The notes: generated from the sequence alone by a model not told the origin. Numbered from the stretch's first letter, positions 1 through 10,393 are shown. The stretch: 19,287 nt of DNA from Phoronis ovalis (GCA_028565635.1 JAOXYB010108047.1:1-19287); one strand, 5' to 3'. Translations and numbers: made by a program.

Positions 1-229
1 ACAGTGAAAAGTATACAATCCAAATCCAAAATTTTCAACTCGGCTGCACACCCCCACCAAAAAATAACCTGAGTACCAGAGTTTGCTTTGCGATGATAGC
101 TCTGCTCTGATTGCGAATTTAATAGTTTGTAGTAAATTAGAAATTTATTTAGTTTTATTTTGTAAAAACCAAAATTTAAGTGAATGCAATTAAAGGTATT
201 TTTCACCGATTTGTCATCATAAAGGTACT
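1..229. other. AT-rich flank with a possible repeat edge
   Basis: No gene is visible here. Bases 16-35 contain an AATCCAAATCCAAAATTTT-like string whose reverse complement resembles the TTTTGGATT motif repeated at 12691-12997 and the repeat copy at 5053-5121. This may be the edge of another copy of that family. The match is short and A/T-rich, so it is weak on its own. Confidence 0.25.
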
Positions 230-239
230 TCTGGTCAGT

Positions 240-352
240 TATAAAAAATGACTCACTCCGCCAGATAAATCGTTAAAACGCGCTGTATCGAATAGTCGCG
301 CACAATTTCTATTCTTTCGCAACCAAATTTCTTTAATGTACATTTTCCCGCG
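240..352 (+). promoter_or_regulatory. candidate promoter: TATA-like box, AP-1 site and CpG-dense patch
   Basis: A TATAAAAAA stretch at 240-248 runs directly into TGACTCA at 249-255, a perfect AP-1 (bZIP) core. Downstream, ten CpG dinucleotides fall within 259-352, several times more than expected for DNA this AT-rich. Together these resemble a compact RNA polymerase II promoter firing on the plus strand, with transcription starting perhaps around 270. A frame without stops runs from 337 to 606 but has no ATG before 421. A GTGAGT donor-like string begins at 485. Each element could occur by chance, and their spacing is the main support. No product is recognisable. Confidence 0.25.
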
Positions 353-420
353 CTTTGAAACTTACATCTTCCTCTAATCACGACACCTGGTGGGGAATTA
401 CAAATAGTTTAGACTATTAC

Positions 421-484
421 ATGCACTTGGTGGAGCCACCGATACGATCCTGGAGTGAACCCAAACTCCTAATATGCTGGTCGC
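421..484 (+). CDS. possible short first coding exon, unrecognised
   Basis: Downstream of the candidate promoter, an ATG at 421 opens a frame that reaches a GTGAGT donor-like string (GT at 485-486), giving 21 codons plus one base. Without splicing the frame runs to a stop at 604-606. The start context is poor, with T at -3. The base before the donor is C rather than the usual G. The frame is also open upstream of the ATG, back to 337. I recognise no domain. A non-coding 5' exon or pure chance is as likely. Confidence 0.1.
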
Positions 485-610
485 GTGAGTGTAATCATGT
501 AAACGTGTGGAGAACTACGTCATTGTTCCACTGTTGGGCGGTGTACGTCTTGGTTCGTACGGTACATGCAGAGTCTATTAGAAAATTAGTGGTGCTGGTT
601 TCATAAACTG

Positions 611-1552
611 TAATGTGTACACTAGTCTTGATCGATGAACGCTTTAATTTTTAAAGCTTCTTTAAGTCTGCCTTTGATTTATTAACTGTTAAATATTAAG
701 ATACACGTCTTGAACTATTTAAGCCACTGCTGTTTTTTATGAATAATATGTCTGCTCATTAATAATTACAAAATGATAGACAGTGTAAAATCATTTTTCT
801 TAATATAGTATTAATAAGCTTTGATATCCTATAGGTAAAGTCGTGTGTTAGATGCAATATAGATATTTTTGAATGGCATTGTTTCACTTGTAAATCCCTC
901 AGCAGACTACGGGATTTTTTCGGAAAATATTTGTTTCACGGAGCTAAGGTGAAGTAGAGACATAAAAATTAATTGGAGCATATTAGACTACAATCATGAA
1001 ATAAATAGTTACTTTCAGTTAGAAACTTCATAGTATGCTTTGATATTTTTGCACGAGATCAGATGACAATATCATTTACCATAATTAGTATGTATATTTA
1101 ATTTCAGTTATGTCTATTACATAAGACTATTAGTTTCATTACGAATAAGTCATTCAATCTGATAACTCTAACGACCGAATCTATTTTGTTAAAAATACGT
1201 GTAAATTGTAAAGAGCAGGAAAATACAGAATAAAAAATAGATAATTATTGATTTATTGTATATCATATCCTGGAAAGATGGGACTCCCAATTTGACCATG
1301 TTTATGATGCATCACGGTATATATAGCAGAAAAACAGATGATGCTGTCTTGTGATTTAAACACACACTTTAACAGTTTATCCGGACGGTTTTCATATTTA
1401 TTGGCCTCAATAACAAAAAATAAAGTAACAACTGGGTTTTTTTTGGCAGCATTTTTAAAGGCAAATAAATGCAAATGAATTTTGTAAGAATATTGAACAG
1501 CCTTGTTTCGGCCGGAAGTTCTGTTGATCATTACTTTTACAAAAGGTATTTA
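611..1552. other. AT-rich stretch, no supported gene
   Basis: No RNA gene or recognisable coding sequence is visible. An acceptor-like TTTAATTTCAG ends at 1107 and is followed by 41 open codons up to TAA at 1231-1233, with an AATAAA at 1229-1234. A 92-codon frame lies on the minus strand at 1253-1531. Both lengths fit chance in DNA of this composition, and neither translation resembles a family I know. Confidence 0.5.
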
Positions 1553-1600
1553 GTGTGTGTGTGCGTGTATGTGCCTGTTTGTCTGTGTGTGTGTGTGTTT
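1553..1600. repeat. imperfect (TG)n microsatellite
   Basis: The tract alternates T and G with interruptions (GCGTGTATGTGCCTGTTTGTC in its middle). It contains a pure run of about eight TG units near 1584-1599. It is a typical eukaryotic dinucleotide repeat, partly decayed by point changes, with no coding role visible. Confidence 0.9.
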
Positions 1601-3120
1601 ATCTAAAAACACCTTGTTTGAACTAATGTTATTACGGTAGGGCGAGACTCGTCAAATTCATGAATTATGTCACTGAGTCGTATCATGTACTACCTGTTGT
1701 TTGTATTATCAATGAATCAGCATATGTTCCCATTAAGAAAACATTACTTTGATGATTCTAAATACTATTATATTCTGTTACTATGGCAGCGAGCTATAAA
1801 ACGGATATACATAACTATTTAATGATAAATCCTACTAAAAGACAATTCCATGAAATACTATATATAGAAAATTATATTATTAGAGTTCATCAGTGGTACA
1901 AAAAGGTTCAAAGGTACTACAAGTAAAATCGGTACTTTATAAATGCTGCAGTCAGCGTATGTTCCATTGGAAGGGATGTATAGCGTGCATAGGGTCTGTT
2001 GAATATTTTAAATAGAGCTAGTGTTGCTAGTTAAACATTCGACGTGGCGTTGATGAAGGGATTAATTACTTCAAGGTGCCATCTACTCCTGGAAAAATTA
2101 ACTGTTACACATAATGATATTATAGTTAATGAATTTTCCAAAAAAAATCAATTTATTAGCATTTGAATATAAGTCTTATGTGTTCAGCTATGAACTCTTT
2201 TGTGATCTCTGTTTTGATCGGGTTCCCTGCGGTAATATTACCATAGTAACCTGAAAACAGCAGTATCAGCTGTGGTGATTTCCTATTCGTATATTGGTTC
2301 GTAGAACTAAAGAAACTAGAGAAACTGCCATACATATCTGGTTGGTAATGCAGATGCGCACATGAGAACATTTTGCCAAAATATAAATGCACAGCCTTAG
2401 ATAGATTTTTGGAAATCCCAAAGTAGAATTAAATATCAATAATTTTTAAAAAGTTGTGGAAGTTATTTTGATATTATTTATTATAATCGACTTTTCCCGT
2501 AAAATTGAGTGATAGTTTTCTCCAAAAAAAAAAATGCTCTTTCTACTCAATTTGGAAGCCACACTACTGTATTCATCAGTAAAGTCGTAATATTTTTAAC
2601 AAGTGACGGTATTCTTAAACTGCTGGTGATATTCATCTTTGAAGTAAATATATGTTTTATTCTTCTTAAAGTATTTGACACTAAAATCTAAACTAATCTT
2701 ATACTGACTTGAAATGATCGACTCGAGTTTCTCATCTGCAGCATGATTTGCGAAAGAAAGGTTTGATTTTGTTCAGCGTATTGTTGTACGTCATTCATAA
2801 TTATCGATTTTTAATAACAAAATAACCTTGAATGTATAATCACTGTTTTAACAGTGTTATCATATTTGTGGTCACAATCATACTTAAAAGTTCCTGAATT
2901 ATTCTATAGTTATTATTGTGAATGGAACTTGTTTAGCAGCTTCAGGTGTTTCGATAGACATGTACATCACCTTCATACGAGTGAAGTAATTAACATAGTT
3001 GAAGGGTTAATAAACTGCCGGGATGAAAGTCCAGGTATTGTCTTGAGCTACTGTGTGTGCGAGTCGAAAACATATTAAAACGGTGATTTCACAAGTATAT
3101 AGCAACCGTTCTTTGAGTAT
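1601..3120. other. AT-rich stretch, no supported gene
   Basis: The stretch holds only short chance-like frames, including minus 2156-2392 and a plus frame up to 3078 without an early ATG. Two related words, CAGCATATGTTCCCATT near 1718 and CAGCGTATGTTCCATT near 1954, may be remnants of a duplicated segment but are too short to classify. The X-box at 2237-2250 is listed separately. Confidence 0.5.
2237..2250 (+). promoter_or_regulatory. RFX X-box-like motif
   Basis: ATTACCATAGTAAC fits every position of the X-box consensus RYYNYY-AT-RRNRAC. RFX/DAF-19 factors bind this motif near the start of many ciliary genes. The motif is nearly palindromic, so its strand is arbitrary. No coding exon follows nearby, and about one perfect match per window of this size is expected by chance. 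Confidence 0.25.
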
Positions 3121-3142
3121 ATGACTGAACGACACATGCAAG
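3121..3142 (+). CDS. possible leader exon ending in a GTAAGA donor
   Basis: An ATG at 3121 opens seven codons (Met-Thr-Glu-Arg-His-Met-Gln) plus one base before AAG|GTAAGA, with GT at 3143-3144. The donor matches the U1 consensus well, and the exon would end in phase 1. The start codon has T at -3, which is weak. No partner acceptor in a compatible frame was identified, and a seven-codon exon cannot be assigned by similarity. Confidence 0.12.
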
Positions 3143-3144
3143 GT

Positions 3145-3800
3145 AAGATATTTAAGTTAATGCTTTTGTCTATTCGTGTATTAATCTTCTATTATATGTT
3201 TCGTTTTAAATATCCAGCCTTAGATATTTAAGATTTTTTTAAAGTTAATGTGAACACTAATAGCATTAGCAGGAAGTGTGATCGATAAGTGTCAAACCAG
3301 TGTAACGGTCGTTTATGACTCCTTACAATAATGACTTGCATTTGGGGTCACAAAATCTCCTTCCCGGGAGTCATATTTTAGAGAGTCCTTAAAACTGTTA
3401 TATCAGCCGGATCGATGATTATGGTCTTTGACTGGTGTTTTCCTTAAGCTCGTTGATATAATTATTTTTTTTAAAGAAAACCAATACATCCTTGATTTCA
3501 AAATGCTGCTTGTTAATCATAGTAATCTGATGATGAAAATTTTAACGAATCTAAAATATTTATGGTACACGTAGACGTAAAAGGATATATGTAATTTTAT
3601 ACGATATCTATTGCAACATAATTTCTAAACCAGCATTTTATAATACATAAAAATATTGAATTTTGTGGCCACAGGTGTGAATCAGAAGTTTAATCGAATA
3701 GGTATTCAAATGAAGTTTTTTCCTTTATTCCAATTAATTTATAGACGAAACGCGCAGTAACTCGTAATTTGACGTATGACAGCCCCATAATCACTTGAGT
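3145..3800. other. AT-rich stretch, nothing identifiable
   Basis: I see no gene, RNA or repeat that I can name. A CTTCCCGGGAGTCA word near 3360 resembles TTTCCCGGGAGCGC near 5019, but the shared core is only eight to nine bases and palindromic. Confidence 0.5.
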
Positions 3801-3863
3801 TGACCTTGCGGTCAAAGGTCATCCAAAGGTCAAGAAGTTAAGTTTCTGTGCATTTAAAGGTCA
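3801..3863 (+). promoter_or_regulatory. cluster of AGGTCA nuclear-receptor half-sites
   Basis: Perfect half-sites are visible as TGACCT at 3801-3806 (reverse orientation) and AGGTCA at 3816-3821, 3827-3832 and 3858-3863. A near half-site, CGGTCA, is at 3809-3814. The pair at 3816 and 3827 is a direct repeat with five spacer bases (DR5). CGGTCA and the next AGGTCA form a DR1-like pair. In animals such arrangements bind RXR heterodimers, COUP-TF or HNF4-type receptors. The cluster could be an enhancer, or a piece of a dispersed repeat that happens to contain AAGGTCA words. No adjacent gene is visible to decide. Confidence 0.35.
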
Positions 3864-5052
3864 TAGATAGATCAAGGGGCTATTGTTAAAAAGTTCCATT
3901 AAGATTTAATGGATAGTTCAAAAATTGTTCACATGTTAAAAACGATGCAAATACGGCACACAGTGGCATTTTGATGAACATTTAGGTTACTTAGCATCGG
4001 ATTTTTTATTACAAATTAGAGGGAAAATACTTTTTATTAGAAATGAAATTTATATATCCTAGCTCAAAACGATGCTATCGGTTTACACTCAAGTCATTCC
4101 GATGACTTTTGAGGTTATTTAGGTTCCATAGGACAACTGTTGGTCCTACAGGCTGGTAGGTATGCACTTTTTCAAGTCGTTTTCGCTTTATTCTGGATCG
4201 CATAAGTGAAAAAGCATTCCATTGTTGAAACGATAAAAGAAATAGTCGCATACATAGATTGTTCTGGTAAAAATTCACATTAAGATATGATGAAATTAAA
4301 TAATATTTTGTTGTAATTTAAGCTAGTACTTTTCTATAATTATTTTTCTTTAAACAATCATTTCATTTACTTATTGATAACATTGTTTTTATCCACACAA
4401 GACCAGTTGCCATCAGCAATTTAATTATTAGTACAGGAAATGCTTTCAGAAAGTTTTCAATTCGCCCTTACCTTGTTTGTTGCATAGTGATCGCGAAATA
4501 AAACTTTAAAAAATTATAACTTCACACAGGCAGAGGTACCTTCACAATTAATTAATTACCGGTAGTAATTTCTTTTCAAATAAGTCATTCTGTAAAACTG
4601 CCAAGATAATATTCAGTTATTCCGAGTAACCGATGCGGCATAGATTGTGTATAACAAATCATCACAATTAAACTTTTTCTACACGTGTGTATTCCGAGTT
4701 CAGATTCTTGTTCTTTGTAGCAGTAAGTGACAAACACTGTAAATTAATATTATGAATTTCTAAACACGTACAATTTGTCAATTTTTTTCTTTGTAATTTT
4801 AATATGGGAATGAATTATTAATCATAGTTGTTTGCACATGTACAGTCATTGGTTTCTGGTGCCCTCATGATGGGCATAACCTTGATACCTAATGAACGTA
4901 GTGGTAATTATTCTGCACTGAATTCAAACAAAACCTTCCAGAGCATTAATGATCATTACATATTTTAAAATTATTGTTACACCATTTGCGCGGCCTCTCG
5001 TGTCACTGACCTGCTTTCCCGGGAGCGCACTCAATATTTTCTAAACATATAT
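3864..5052. other. AT-rich stretch, no supported gene
   Basis: A 67-codon frame on the minus strand at 4075-4278 has a basic middle section but resembles no family I know, and its length fits chance. A donor-like AAG|GTAAGG lies on the minus strand near 4470. Nothing else stands out. Confidence 0.5.
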
Positions 5053-5121
5053 ATGTACCCCTTACTCAAAGCAAAATTTTAGTTGACAGTAGCAAACCAA
5101 ATCCAAATTTTTGCAAATATG
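5053..5121 (-). repeat. copy of an unnamed dispersed repeat
   Basis: Read on the minus strand, this 69-bp segment aligns by eye with plus-strand 12925-12997 at about three-quarters identity with a few small gaps. The shared core contains GCAAA, then TTGGATT, GGTTTG and TACTG in the same order and nearly the same spacing. The two copies are therefore inverted relative to each other, about 7.8 kb apart. I do not recognise the family. A short interspersed element or a transposon end is possible. No target-site duplication was found. Confidence 0.5.
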
Positions 5122-6740
5122 AAGGTATTAAATGTGTAGAAATATCCATTTTTTTCGGCCAACTTTTTTAGACTTTATGTCAAAGGAATACGGAAGAGAT
5201 TCAACATCATTTTTTAAGGTAGTAGAGAAATGATTGGTGTTTTTGCACCAAGAAGTTGGAGTGACAAAGTAATTTGTGCAATCTAAGAATAAAAAAGAAT
5301 AGATTATACAACCTCAGAACCCCTGGGCCTCAGACCCCCTAAAAAAACAATAGGAGGTTTTCCTACAAGGACAGTCCTGATAGGGATATACTGCAAAACT
5401 ATCGAACCTAAAAATTACAGCATCGATTCGGTCCATCAGTTTATCCAAAGAGGATGCTCTATACATTCCTATACACCACGTTACGTACAATCAAGTTACA
5501 GGCCGCGAATCGAAACAATGAAGGAGCTGCATTAATAAATAACTGAAAGCAACTACCTTCCATAAGAAACATGTACATATATCATTAGGGGTCATTTGCA
5601 ATCATTGCTACTGCTGTATAGGCCCAATAAATTCGGCAACGTATTATATATAACTAGCATTTTTCCACTTTTCTTGTTTTTTGCCTCTGGGCAGCCATGG
5701 GGACATTTCTGTTTGAAAGTGGGTGTAATTGTGCACGAAGTGAAAGAATTTACATTTTGAAAATGTCATTTTTTATCATAAATTAATGGGATTATTTCTT
5801 TTCTAAGAAATAACTCACTTTTGTTCGCCTTGCCTGCCAATTTAACCTGGTACTATTAAGTCAATGAGTACAAAAAGGTTTATTGGTTGATCCTGCACGA
5901 AAAATCGGAAGTAGGCACAAGACAATGTCTATCTTTACTTGTGATTGAACAAAATTGTCCGTGAAGAGCTAGAGTCTAGGACATTTACTAGAAGTTAAAA
6001 CGTTGCTACTGATGTAGATGGGAAAATCAATGGTATCTTTATGCCATATGCCTCTAAAATGGAAGGTTTCAAGTCTACAGTCTACAGATTCCTCCTCCGG
6101 ATTTCTACAAAGAAAATTATTTACCCTGGTGACACCGAGGGACACCAATGTGCGATTAATACCACCCCCAGTAGTGGAGGCTTTCTCGAATAAAAGGTTT
6201 ATGCATGAAAGATTTTCAAGTTCAATTATTAGAAAATCCAGTAAGCGTTTGGATAATTAAGGTATAGCAGGTGACTGGCATGGGCACAAAAGACAAAGAA
6301 GATAAAAGTATACTATGGGGTAATTATGCTAAAAAAACATGATGGCGTTCCATACAGGTTCGCCCGCACTGCTCCTTTCATGTCTGCCTTCAAAATCCCA
6401 GGGTCATGCAAAAATAATGTTCAGTCAACACCGAAAAGCAACATGTACCTTTAGCGTGCATACGGGGGTACTGCAACATAAAAATATTCAGTGTGCAACT
6501 CTATACAACTGGCAAAAATCTGGCTGAATAGAGCTAATAATGTGCGTACGACATCAGCACTTTGTACTTCAAGTCTGCAAAAAAAACACAATCTTTTGGT
6601 CGAATCTTTCCATTTGTCATAATTATGTATTTAAAATTTCTATCTACCCCGTTATAACATTAACGTTCTCGGCAATGCCATGCAGCAATGCACCCCCCTC
6701 TACTTTAATTACTACCAATTAATTTTTCGTGCAATCTCAT
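5122..6740. other. GC-richer block, possible decayed mobile element
   Basis: This block is visibly richer in G and C than its surroundings, especially 5310-5560 and 6040-6500. It carries three consecutive plus-strand frames that begin with ATG (6018-6260, 6339-6527 and 6540-6722), separated by stops. None of the translations resembles a protein I know, and neither does the reverse strand. A decayed transposon, an old retrocopy or a non-coding transcript would each fit. I found no terminal repeats, poly(A) tail or target-site duplication at its edges. Confidence 0.25.
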
Positions 6741-7656
6741 TGCAATGTTCTACTTAGCCTACATGCGAATCGTACTATTTTAATGTATGGTCCGAAATAA
6801 AATTTCCAATTTTTTAGAAATTGTTACGATAACAGAATTTATTTTTTGCCTCTATACCATAGAGAACAACACATTAACCGATTTTGAACATGTATTTTAC
6901 TTTGTTCTATAATAGTCCGTGTTTTCTACTTCCTCAGTAATAATATTATAACATTCTGATCCCATTATGCCTCAATCTCTCACATGATTTTATAAACTGC
7001 ATTCAGCTATTTTTTTTAACTATTAGAACAGTTACTTAATCGCCAGTTTCTTGCACGCACCTTGTTATCGCTTTGTGATATATTTACGTAATTAAAATCT
7101 TTAAAAAACTGCTGATTTGTATGCATCCCTTCTATTTTTATATTTAATTTATAGGGCTAGAAGTATTTAGAACCAATTTTTTAAAGGTGCAAATGCGCTA
7201 TTCTTAGTAAACTTTGTAGAAAAAAGCTTATCTTAAAGGTTTCTCGTACTAGATAGAACGCAGTTATTGCATATATTTTCAATAAGTATTTAAATTATAG
7301 TATTACTAATGTGGTGCACAACGTGATTTTGTTATTTATTAATTGTATCTTTTATCACCGTTGTATCCAAAATACTCCTTATAATCTATTTCCGTGGAGT
7401 TCAATGTTAAAATGTGATAATTAATAATTTTAATGCATGTGCAGTAATCTTATTGATAAACTCTAACTAGGCGAAATGTCAGTTCCTAGCAAAAACTGCC
7501 TAGATTTATGAATTAAACTTTCCTCAATTAAAACGCAAATGATATTTAGCGGTATTCGTCTTGCTTTAAATTGAAACCGCTTGTGGTAACATAATATGTA
7601 TTGGTCAATATGTATTACATACACACACAGAACATATCTACCAAAATGTCATCTCG
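6741..7656. other. AT-rich stretch, nothing identifiable
   Basis: The stretch is dominated by poly-A/T and homeobox-like TAAT words without clear organisation. I see no RNA gene or coding exon. A short CA run near 7620-7630 is too small to call a microsatellite. Confidence 0.5.
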
Positions 7657-7684
7657 GTTTCTATGGTAACGTGTTCAGGTAAGT
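7657..7684 (+). promoter_or_regulatory. X-box followed by a consensus splice donor
   Basis: GTTTCTATGGTAAC at 7657-7670 matches RYYNYY-AT-RRNRAC at every position. Eight bases later, TTCAG|GTAAGTAT gives a full-strength donor with GT at 7679-7680. One frame is open through the segment and contains ATG GTA ACG TGT TCA G before the donor. This could be the promoter and first exon of a ciliary gene, although X-boxes normally lie upstream of the transcription start rather than inside exon 1. No acceptor partner was identified. Confidence 0.25.
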
Positions 7685-7775
7685 ATGAAATACAATATAA
7701 TAATAACAAATATATACATGTAATCTAAACACGGAATAGGTCCAATGGTAAAAACTTTGAACATTGCTTGTTAAT

Positions 7776-8033
7776 ATGAACAAAAATGGATTACCGAAAT
7801 TACCGTCCCTTGTAAAAAAAAAACAATATTCTATAATTAATAAATATTATGGTTATCTGATAACATACGGGCTTAGTGAATCAGACATTACAAATGTCCT
7901 GAATTTCATAAATATATGCAACGTCCGTGTCGCGTTGATAACAAACAACAAAAAATGCAGCAAGGCACCTTTCGATAGTCGGTATCGCTTTAATTTTTGT
8001 TACGATACATTCTATTTGCTGAATAGCCCTTAA
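7776..8033 (+). CDS. 85-codon unrecognised frame
   Basis: An ATG at 7776 opens 85 codons ending at TAA 8031-8033. The translation starts Met-Asn-Lys-Asn-Gly and is rich in Lys, Asn, Tyr and Ile, as expected from AT-rich DNA. It contains a short mixed stretch reading SESDITNVLNFINICNV. There is no signal peptide, membrane span or known motif. Length and composition fit a chance frame. It is listed because it is among the longest ATG-initiated frames and lies about 100 bases downstream of the splice donor at 7679. Confidence 0.1.
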   Translation: MNKNGLPKLPSLVKKKQYSIINKYYGYLITYGLSESDITNVLNFINICNVRVALITNNKKCSKAPFDSRYRFNFCYDTFYLLNSP

Positions 8034-9769
8034 TTATTTAATTTGTTGTTATAAATATGTCTGCGATTTCCCTTATACATTTAGCTTTTTATATAATTAT
8101 GTGTATGAAACTAGATGCATTGCTAATATCTATGATATTTTATTACCGTTTCCGTTAAATTAAGTGCAGTATAACCCAGTCCACTCTACTCCGCTTTTAC
8201 TTATGTCAATAAATCGAAACAAGTATTTTCCTCAAATTTCTAGAATTTTATAGGATACGAAAGCATTAGTGTCATCTTCTCTTCAATGAAGAGTCTTTAC
8301 TGACAAAATACACGCTGATTAATTGAATCAGACATAAAGACGGCTTACATCATCATGATGATTGAAGGCTATGTTGATTTAACATATTTTCAGATAACTG
8401 GAAAGGATAATTAACCCGATAATTAACGAATAGCATGAGATGATACTAATGACTTATCTGCCAACATAACCGTTAACAAAATCAAATGACAACATGTAGA
8501 ATGCCCGGATGTGCTTTTAGAAATGAGTCTATAAAAGCTTTTAATCTCTGGAAGCACGCGCTAATGAAGCAAAAGAGCGATTTGCGGTCACACGTTCAAA
8601 ACTATTCATGAAATTTAAATATTTTTATATGCATCTTTTTTGTCAACATCGAACTGGAACTACAATTTTGGATGAGGACCAACGTTTGATCCGGAGAGGT
8701 ACTACGTGTATGTCATGTAGCAGTCGTATTTTTATAAGCATTTTAATGTCCCAATTACCATAATATTTTTTTTCTAGACTTTGGTTTGCGTAACACATAT
8801 TGCGGTATAGAACCTAATAATAAGATTATATATAAATCAATGTAACTTTTTCGTTTTAAAGCAGATATGGCTTCAAGTTCAAAAGAAAAGTAGAAAATGT
8901 GTTCATTTTTATCTTTATACAATTGTTGTGACGATGGGTTACCATGTATATTGACAATGCGTGCTCAGGATCGGAAAACATGAGTTTGTAACATTTCGTC
9001 AAACGTCTTAAAGACACCCTTCATCATATACAGTCCTGTATCGAAATTATTTTGCTATTAACACATTTTGTATCAATAGGCATTTTGTTTTTATGAAGAA
9101 TAGATAAATGTCACACTTATATTTTTAAATATTTAAATAAAATGAACACAGTTTTTTAAGGCGCCAGATCAAAAATGACAAATATTAAATGCTTAACATT
9201 TCGTCGTCCCGGGTTAGTCGGTTGGTCTTTCAACATGTTTTTATCAATAATCGTATGGACATCCCATCACCTCAAAATATGTTATTGGGCAATAATCACA
9301 AAAAGGCACAACATATCAGAGTCCTTTTACACGGCTTCCTTGTAATTAAATTTTTGAAAAAATACTCCATTTTTTTTAATGAGCATTACATTTGGACACT
9401 AGTACTAAAACCTGTAATTTTTACTCGTGAAACCTAAAGACAATTTATAAACCGTAATTTTGGCATTTCGTTTTTTACCTATCAACAAGGATATTGTTTA
9501 ATATTTTTAATAAGGATATTAAATTATCCTTGCCAGATAAACTCATTCCCGATCAGCAAAAAATTAAATTGGGTACAGGAATTTTTTAATGGTTCGCGAG
9601 TATCTGACGCAACGACGTCTACAAAATTTAATATTATATATTATGGATAATTGTATTTTTATTTTATAATGTGCAATAGCTTGTACAAGATAAATAAAAG
9701 TGACTGCATACTTGTAACTATACCATGCATGCTACTTGTGAATATAATACTCTTTAGTTCTAATAGTAG
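8034..9769. other. AT-rich stretch, no supported gene
   Basis: An 82-codon plus frame at 9189-9437 resembles nothing I know. A 14-bp perfect palindrome, ATCATCATGATGAT, is at 8349-8362. The word AAGGATATT occurs twice at about 9488-9521, the second time followed by an inverted ATCCTT, which gives a small hairpin. None of these points to a known element. Confidence 0.5.
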
Positions 9770-9922
9770 TCACATCAAGCTACTTTAGCAAAGATCGGTT
9801 CTCCAATTCTTCTCGCCATTAGAGCAAGTCGGACCACATTAATTGAAAAGAAGGTTGTGTCACACGAAACAGATCCGAAATTCGTTGGAAAAATTCCAGA
9901 CAAAGAGACTTATATACAATAG
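9770..9922 (+). other. coding-like open segment without ATG
   Basis: A frame of 50 codons runs from just after a stop to TAG at 9920-9922, in locally GC-richer DNA. It has a mixed, protein-like composition (for example KFVGKIPDKETYIQ at its end). An acceptor-like CTACTTTAG ends at 9789, which would leave about 44 codons of exon. I recognise no family. It may be an internal exon, a decayed gene fragment or chance. Confidence 0.12.
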
Positions 9923-10294
9923 GTGGGACCGCGAACTTTCTGATGAAAAGTCCACTGCTTAGTCATGCAACTACCAATTTAAATTTCTTTCTGAAGTATG
10001 ATCAGGTGTCATGAACATATAAACAAGTAAAATAGTCTAGCATGTATACCCAGAGGACGCTTCAAATTTAAATGTCTAAGAAGTTGGTAATAAAAAATCA
10101 AATATACTCTAAGTAACTACAGAAGATGTAATTAAACAGACACTTAAATCATTGTAAAACTATATCCTGGACATCACTGGGAAGTGAATACACTTGTTTC
10201 ATCGAGGAGAACATAACAGAATAGGTTAAAATACATGTTTCAATAGCTTGTCGTTATGTGAAGTCTCATGACATAGCTCATAGACAGTATGTAC

Positions 10295-10393
10295 CTTTTG
10301 TCTTCTTGACATTTTCACGATATCCGCTCGTTTTGTTACTAGCTGTTCGTACCTTTTCTTCGGCATGTCTTCTGGCCAATGTCCCTTAACTAC
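10295..10393 (-). CDS. possible 33-codon internal exon, very basic
   Basis: On the minus strand a GGCAG| acceptor-like site ends just before 10393, and an AAAAG|GTACAT donor-like site follows 10295. Between them are exactly 99 bases, 33 codons with no stop, so the exon would be symmetric (phase 0/0). The translation is rich in Lys and Arg, beginning VVKGHWPEDMPKKRYEQL. The surrounding open frame extends over 10226-10411. The polypyrimidine tract before the acceptor is poor. I recognise no domain; a transposase or nucleic-acid-binding fragment is conceivable but unsupported. Confidence 0.2.

Noticed and set aside
355-606. 83-codon frame near the candidate promoter
   Set aside because: It begins at TTG, which is not a eukaryotic start. 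The first ATG is at 421 and the translation resembles nothing known.
1108-1233. 41-codon terminal exon with acceptor and AATAAA
   Set aside because: The acceptor is ordinary for AT-rich DNA, the length is common by chance, and the AATAAA overlaps the stop codon.
1253-1531. 92-codon minus-strand frame starting with ATG
   Set aside because: At this A+T content a few frames of this length are expected by chance in 19 kb. There is no motif, signal or family likeness.
2156-2392. 78-codon minus-strand frame
   Set aside because: It begins at GTG and no domain is visible.
2854-3078. 74-codon plus-strand frame before the leader-exon candidate
   Set aside because: It begins at GTG, has no convincing acceptor, and I recognise no family.
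8349-8362. 14-bp palindrome ATCATCATGATGAT as a binding site
   Set aside because: It matches no factor I can name, and short palindromes of repeated ATC are not unusual.
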